Below, piece after piece: positions 57,676 to 62,042 of a DNA stretch of 62,042 nucleotides (positions are counted from its first letter, which is position 1; the number at the start of each line of letters is the position of its first letter). The stretch lies in assembly GCA_049999765.1 (NCBI GenBank), contig JBNGIQ010009421.1:447645-509686 (forward strand), given 5' to 3'. Under the pieces are notes generated by a model that made no database searches, was not told where the DNA came from, and worked only from the letters and a program-made list of their open reading frames with translations. Made by a program: the position numbers and the translations under genes. This DNA is from Phaeoceros laevis (lineage: Eukaryota > Anthocerotophyta > Anthocerotopsida > Notothyladales).

Positions 57676-59315
57676 CTGGCCATGGTGCTGCGCATGCACA
57701 TGCTGCTGCTGGTTGTGGCAACATGCCTGAGCGGGTGCCGTGCGGAGCGGAGGCAGCGGCGATGAAGGCGGACTGGAGCAGCTGCGGACCCCCGCTCACC
57801 CGCCCGGACGTCCACTGCTGCGGGAGCTCATGGAGCGCGGCGGCCCGCGGGCGTACAAGGAGTGGGAGCAGTACGTGCGGGAGAAGCCGCTGCGGCCCAA
57901 GGTGGGGCCTGCCGCGCACAGGGTTGCGCGCAATGCCACTTACACCGCGCAGCTGCACCGCGCGTTCCAGCTCATGCGGGAGCTCCCCAGCACCGACTCC
58001 CGCTCCATGGTGCAGCAGGTGAACATGCATTGCATGTACGGCTCCGTCGGCACCGGCATTGTGATGCAGCTGCCGCCGGCCACGGCCCTGGCTTCTGCTC
58101 CCACTCGGGAGTACACCGTGCACCGCAATTGGTACCCCTCTTGCTCTGTTGAATTGCCTCTTTCCGTGTGGAGTTGGTATAGCGCGGCTCTTTACTAATA
58201 CCGTTGATGCCTTGCTTTTCGTCTGCGTTTGTAAGCTTGCGTAGCTGATGAGCGATGTGGCTATTCGAATGTCTGTGCAGGCTGTGGTTGCCGTTCCATC
58301 CCTGGTAAGTGATCCGTCCGGGGCCCCACTTTGAGTGAGGCGTGCTCAATTCCCTTGTGGAGTGGAGTTGGTATAGCGCGGCTCTTTTCTACTACTACCA
58401 GTGAAACTTTCCTACCATTTTCACAATGCGGTGACGAATGATAACGATGAATTCAATTTGCACGGAAACTTTCTTCTCCGAGCGCATTCTGGCAAAGCTG
58501 GTGGAGGACGACCAATTTGCGCTGCCGTTTTGGAACTGGGACAACCAGTCCGAGGACTTGTCCGAAGATGGCCAGACCTTCCTGCCCGGTGTGGTACCGC
58601 GCTTTTACCGCGACCCAGCCAAGCACCCGGCGCTTTACTATGCCAAGAGGGATCCTAAGCACGCCGCTGGAAACCCAGATTCCCTGGTCGACCTCGGCCG
58701 CGGCCACAAGCAATCCGTGGGTGAGCACAACGCATGAATGAGTTCCCATCATCTTGATTGGAGACCACATCAACTCGCAAGGCGGGTACCCGACCGGTTT
58801 CAAATTGACGGCCTTGCAAGGCTTTGGACAGATCATCCGGAGGCGATCCGGAAACTGAACAACCAGCGTCTGCACTACTACATTGTGGAGACGACGGAGG
58901 GCGAGGAAGGCAGGATGAGGTTCATGTCGCATCCCGTGCGCGCCGGCGACGACCCGGTGGAGATGATCGAGAACGACACCTTCGATTACCAGATCCACGG
59001 CGTGATCCACGCCTGGATGGGCGACCCCGCCTACGACAGGGAGGACATGGGCCACATCTGGACCGCGGTGAACAACGCTCTCTTCATGGCCCATCACCCC
59101 AACGTCGACAGGTTGTGGGCGGTGTGGCAGTCCCTGGGCGGCAAGGAGTTCGACGATCCCGACTTCCTGGATTCTTCTACGACGAGAACGCGGAACTGGT
59201 GCGCGTCACGGTGAAGGACGCCCTGGACCATCGCAAATTGATGCTGGACTGGCAGCAAGTGGACAATCCTTGGGTGTCGACCCAATTTGCGACGTCGGCA
59301 CCGGATGCTCTCTAA
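57676..59315 (+). pseudogene. Polyphenol oxidase (tyrosinase), frame-broken
   Basis: A signal-like peptide MVLRMHMLLLVVATCLSGC (from 57682), then DWSSCGPPLTRPDVHCC (near 57771) and VREKPLRPKVGPAAHRVARN (near 57880) occur in three different frames. The first copper site follows: MVQQVNMHCMYG, VHRNW joined to a 24-base exon (58281-58304, LWLPFHP). After 58430 come ERILAKLVEDDQFALPFWNW, PGVVPRFYRDPAKHPALYY and, in a new frame after 58740, FDYQIHGVIHAWMGD and FMAHHPNVDRLWAVWQ (second copper site). Another shift near 59174 precedes FYDENAELVRVTVKDALDHR. Intact enzymes oxidise phenols with a type-3 dicopper centre. The thioether Cys after HCxY is lost (Gly). At least four shifts and a 26-bp direct repeat in an intron mark a decaying copy; multiple indel errors in GC-rich DNA remain possible. 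Confidence 0.8.
58168..58387. repeat. 26-bp direct repeat bracketing the PPO micro-exon
   Basis: GTGGAGTTGGTATAGCGCGG plus CTCTTT occurs at 58168-58193 and 58362-58387, identical, on either side of the 24-nt exon. Confidence 0.85.
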
Positions 59316-59886
59316 CGATCCAGCTCCTAGAGCGCCCTCATTTAATATGTGTTCAACCTGGTTTCTGCGCTCCTCTTCATGTGGTTTGTCTCGACAAACA
59401 TTGCCCCCTGTACTGTCACTTGGAATTGGATGGTTTCCTCAGCAGGGCAGTCACGCATTGATCATCAGGTGCTCTACGCACAGCGCAAGCAGGACATGAT
59501 AGTCATCTGCTCTCATGTGCTCTCCAAACCTTTTAAACTCAACCATGGCCGCCTTGATGTGGATTCCGAAGCAGGCCATTACTTCCAAGAAATCTCTGTG
59601 CTTGGGTTTTTTTTGTCTCTGGTTGCTCTCGGAAGATTCTTACCACGCGCCGCACCATATCTCTTAGAGTCAGCTTGAGTTACACCTTCACCATCCGTGT
59701 GGTACCAGCATTCTGGTCTCTACCTTCAGCTCCCATTATAATTCCTGGTTCTGTCAACACCTCGGAGTTGTGGTCAGTCAGTGCTGGGCTGCTGGGCAGG
59801 ATCCTGGAATAGGGTGACACAATGCCACAGGCTGGTGACCGTTTCGTGCCGGTTCTCCATGATGCCCCACTAATAACTACTACTAC
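59316..59886. other. Spacer PPO relic / OSB-like fragment
   Basis: No supportable gene. Confidence 0.35.
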
Positions 59887-59954
59887 TACTCCCATTTTAT
59901 TTTGGGGTGCTATCAACTTTTACTCCCATTTTATTTTGGGGTGCTATCAACTTT
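59887..59954. repeat. Exact 34-bp tandem duplication
   Basis: The unit starts TACTCCCATTTTATTTTGGG and ends ATCAACTTT; copies are 59887-59920 and 59921-59954, identical, preceded by a TAC/ACT trinucleotide run. Confidence 0.9.
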
Positions 59955-60059
59955 TAGCTTCCAAGGCTTTCGCCAAGGTTGTTTTCTCTGCTTGCTTGAA
60001 TGATTTAGTGGACGAGCTACTTTACTGGTTAGGTCTCATTGCTTCCGTGAATTCGGGCA

Positions 60060-60352
60060 TTCTTCGGCTACCGTGCACCCTACCGGCCCACACCCTGGAG
60101 CTGGAGGGGAGGTTAAACGTGCCTCCGAGGCAATGGATTTACTCGAGCCGCACATTTGTGCCGTGCTTTGGCTTAGCAGCCAAGCTATGCATATCGGATA
60201 ATATCAGTGCAGGAGAACGACAAGAGTTGTTGTGGAGGCAGTATTTCTTGGACCCCACAGTGTGGTGGGACTGCAGGACGAACCAGAAGAACGTGCGCTC
60301 TCTCGACTTCAGGCACAGGGAGTCCACGGAGCGCCTGTGGCTGAACAACTTC
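60060..60352 (+). pseudogene. OSB-like organellar ssDNA-binding protein fragment cut by an LTR
   Basis: The open frame ends LEGRLNVPPRQWIYSS, SAGERQELLWRQYFLDPTVW then WDCRTNQKNVRSLDFRHREST. The W-x-DP-x-VWWD-R-x-x-K/Q-N-x-R-x-DF-x-H-x-x-ST pattern followed by ERLWL resembles the PDF motif of plant OSB proteins, which bind single-stranded DNA in mitochondria or plastids and limit recombination. The frame stops only because the next bases, TGTTGA, belong to the copia LTR starting at 60353. The N-terminal SSB-like domain is not seen upstream, so only a partial gene (or a last exon) remains here. Confidence 0.6.
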
Positions 60353-60606
60353 TGTTGAATATATTTGACTTACATCGATCTTATAGCTTGAAGAACGTGT
60401 GCATTGCAAGAAGACAGGGGATACAAGATCGTAATGTTCATGGCAGCCGGCAGTCTTAGCCTCACGACTGGTGACGGTTGTGTAACCGTCACCAACGACT
60501 AACTAACTAACCTATTTACTTACATCGTATAAGTTCACGTCGTATATAAAACCCGGCATTACTTAAACATACTTAAACCGTGAGGGGGTGCTAGGGTTTC
60601 CCAACA
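60353..60606 (-). repeat. Copia 3' LTR (254 bp)
   Basis: In element orientation (minus) it begins TGTTGGGAAACCCTAG at 60606 and ends CAACA at 60353, giving TGTTG/CAACA terminal inverted repeats. A polypurine tract GAGTGGGGG (60607-60615, minus) abuts it. It holds a 10-bp-arm hairpin GGTGACGGTT/AACCGTCACC (60469-60492) and a TATATAA/TTATATA box near 60543-60549. Confidence 0.82.
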
Positions 60607-60615
60607 CCCCCACTC

Positions 60616-61254
60616 GACGTGACACTTGTGCGATGCTTGGTCATTCTGCCTGCAACTCATGCTCTACGCCGATTGCCGCTCCCTGTCCGCTATGATGTTG
60701 TCCGTCAGGCTTCTTCCACTGCTCCGGTTCCTTGGTGATCTTCTCGGCTTCATACATGCCAGCAGCGGCGCTTTACTTCGCCGTGTTGAGCACATAACTG
60801 CAGAGATTGAGGTGGAGCGTGACTTCTCACCTGAGACTTTGCTTGCGGAAGCTGCAGCAGCAGCGTGGATTGACAGTCATCTCTCGTTTTCGGACTCTGA
60901 ACACTTGTCGCTGGAGAGACGCCGCCAACTCCCTGCTAGTCACTTCCGCCATGGATGCATGTTCACTTGCAGAGGAGTGAACTGGGCGCCACAATCCTTC
61001 ATCTGTCGCCGTACTGGGCTGCGTTTCATTCGCACCACAGTCTCCTGCAGTTCGCCTGATTCATTCACAACCCACTACGGTAGGATTCGCCACCTTCAGC
61101 TACTCTGAGTGCCATGCAGCCATGCCCTAATCTACTGTTCGTATTTCTGCTGTGTTAACAGTTCCTGACATGCACTTAAAACGACGAGACGGACCAGGTA
61201 TGTTCTGGACTGACTCTCCTATGCATGCTAGTTGATTCAACAACAACAACTAAT
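60616..61254. other. Extra region between copia RNase H and PPT, with antisense ORF
   Basis: About 640 bp separates the RNase H stop from the polypurine tract, much longer than in a minimal copia element. On the plus strand (antisense to the element) a frame from ATG 60659 to 61108 is open for about 149 codons (LLRRVEHITAEIEVERDF, LSLERRRQLPASHFRHGC). No family is recognised. Confidence 0.5.
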
Positions 61255-62042
61255 CTACGCATCTTCATCTTCAGTAGGCACGAGGCCTAGTCTCTGACAA
61301 TGCTTCATGTGCTGATCTGTCGCCAGTGCCTTCGTTAAAATGTCTGCAGGATTCTCGGAGGTGTTGATGTAGTGAAGCTGGATCTCACCTCTCGCCACCA
61401 CATCGCGAATGAAATGATGGTGGACTTCGATATGCTTAGTCCTAGAGTGAAAAATTGGATTGTTTGCTAATGCGATTGCCCCTTGGTTATCGCAGAACAA
61501 TTTTGTAGCTTCCAGCTGTGTCTGTCCAATATCATCAAGACACCTACGGTCCCACACTGCTTCCTTAGCAGCTATGGTGAGAGTCTTGTACTCCGCCTCC
61601 GTGCTTGACAAGCAGATATTTGCATTCTTTTTGCAGGACCATGAAACAGGTCCTCCTGCAACCATGAAGACATAAGCAGCAACAGATTTGCGGCTATCCG
61701 GGTCTGCAGCCCAATCACTATCGCAGAACCCTTCCAATGCTAAAATCTTCCCGTCACTGATCCGGTACGTGATGCAGAAACTTGCTGTTTGTTTGAGGTA
61801 ACGCATCAATCGCTTTACCTGAGTCCAATGAGCCCTTCCATGTGCAGCCAGGAACTGAGAGACCAGATGGACTGGAAACGCAATATCCACCCGTGTCAAA
61901 CAAGTAAGATAGATAAGTGTTCCTACAGCTGCCTTATATGGAATAGCCGCCATCTCCTTTTTCTCTGCATCGCTACTAGCCGCCTGATCTTTCGTAAGCT
62001 TAACACCTGTAGCAAGCGGTGTATTAGACCCGTGTGCCTCTA
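61255..62042 (-). CDS. Copia polyprotein C-terminal part (RT end and RNase H)
   Basis: The frame ends at 61255. It reads YKAAVGTLIYLTCLTRVDIA, HWTQVKRLMRYLKQTASFCI, then RNase H: CDSDWAADPDSRKSVAAYVF, SWSCKKNANICLSSTEAEYK, LFCDNQGAIALANNPIFHSR, TKHIEVHHHFIRDVV and INTSENPADILTKAL. The DSDW, STEAEY and TKHIEVxxHF motifs with the ADILTK end are diagnostic for plant Ty1/copia. The catalytic Asp/Glu/Asp positions are present. The 61255-61953 stretch is uninterrupted; the continuation to the window edge is the same element, frame not fully checked. Role: replication of the element by reverse transcription. Confidence 0.93.
   Translation of the reverse strand, partial: EAHGSNTPLATGVKLTKDQAASSDAEKKEMAAIPYKAAVGTLIYLTCLTRVDIAFPVHLVSQFLAAHGRAHWTQVKRLMRYLKQTASFCITYRISDGKILALEGFCDSDWAADPDSRKSVAAYVFMVAGGPVSWSCKKNANICLSSTEAEYKTLTIAAKEAVWDRRCLDDIGQTQLEATKLFCDNQGAIALANNPIFHSRTKHIEVHHHFIRDVVARGEIQLHYINTSENPADILTKALATDQHMKHCQRLGLVPTEDEDA

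Larger units (their letters stand above)
60353..62042 (-). mobile_element. Ty1/copia LTR retrotransposon, 3' part
   Basis: Element read on the minus strand; it leaves the window at 62042. From right to left: the end of the reverse transcriptase/connection region, copia RNase H (61255-61953), about 640 bp of extra sequence, polypurine tract (60607-60615) and 3' LTR (60353-60606). The 5' LTR must lie to the right of the window. The left flank interrupts an OSB-like frame; the presumed 5-bp target is ACTTC (60348-60352). Confidence 0.85.

Noticed and set aside
57596-59097. Minus-strand frames of 175 and 214 codons
   Set aside because: Antisense shadows of the GC-rich PPO relic whose plus-strand text is clearly tyrosinase.
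61255-62042. Viral (pararetrovirus) origin of the reverse-transcribing element
   Set aside because: RNase H wording (ADILTK, TKHIEVxxHF), LTR and polypurine tract are those of a plant Ty1/copia retrotransposon.

Overview
This window is nuclear DNA of a land plant, most likely a seed-free plant (bryophyte or lycophyte grade). The evidence is short GT-AG introns of roughly 70-300 bp, plant-specific families (LTD, ELM1, ABCB28-type half transporter, plastid G6PD4-type protein, IRX14-like GT43, DUF3727 protein, Agenet protein, OSB-like protein) and a Ty1/copia retrotransposon. A multi-lesion polyphenol oxidase relic and a gene about every 3 kb also fit a compact bryophyte-like genome. I cannot name the species. 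Exon boundaries were read by eye from splice sites, reading phase and family resemblance; start codons and first exons are the weakest part. || Layout. 0.4-1.2 kb: GLTP-type glycolipid transfer relic. 2.1-5.2 kb (-): AMSH-like deubiquitinase. 5.9-6.7 kb (-): NECAP-like coat protein. 7.4-8.1 kb (+): LTD. 8.9-9.75 kb (+): broken F-box/kelch gene. 11.5-13.5 kb (+): IRX14-like GT43. 13.9-15.3 kb (-): USE1 SNARE. 16.2-19.6 kb (+): G6PD4-type plastid protein. 20.1-20.5 kb: PPR relic. 22.3-28.75 kb (+): large Agenet-domain protein, eight exons, one in-frame TAA. 29.5-32.1 kb (-): ELM1. 32.9-33.3 kb (+): complex I NDUFA1/MWFE. 33.6-35.0 kb (-): ZNF830-like. 35.5-36.5 kb (+): DUF3727. 37.1-38.8 kb (-): RRP41. 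39.4-41.7 kb (+): ABCF1/GCN20-like. 42.6-45.0 kb (+): PIG-B. 45.7-49.9 kb (+): plastid ABCB28-like. 51.1-51.9 kb (+): intronless GC-rich TauD-like dioxygenase. 52.2-54.4 kb (-): mitochondrial EF-Ts. || From about 55 kb on the character changes. It holds a truncated ClpC fragment ending in a minisatellite, a repeat field (56.1-57.1 kb), a polyphenol oxidase gene with several frame breaks (57.7-59.3 kb), and an OSB-like ORF cut by a 254-bp copia LTR (60353-60606). Copia RNase H follows on the minus strand, and the element runs off the right edge. || Many of the intact genes serve organelles: LTD, G6PD4-type, ABCB28 and DUF3727 (plastid); NDUFA1, EF-Ts and ELM1 (mitochondrion). Several form head-to-head pairs with 0.5-0.8 kb spacers (NECAP/LTD, USE1/G6PD4, ELM1/NDUFA1, ZNF830/DUF3727, RRP41/ABCF1). 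No operon-like logic is implied. No CRISPR, rRNA or tRNA gene was seen. The most unusual items are: G6PD4-type substitutions in the substrate-binding motif; the single stop in an otherwise phase-perfect 1.7-kilocodon Agenet gene; an inverted copy of the ABCF1 tail at the 3' end of its divergent partner RRP41; the TauD-like candidate transfer; and the copia insertion that truncates the OSB-like ORF.
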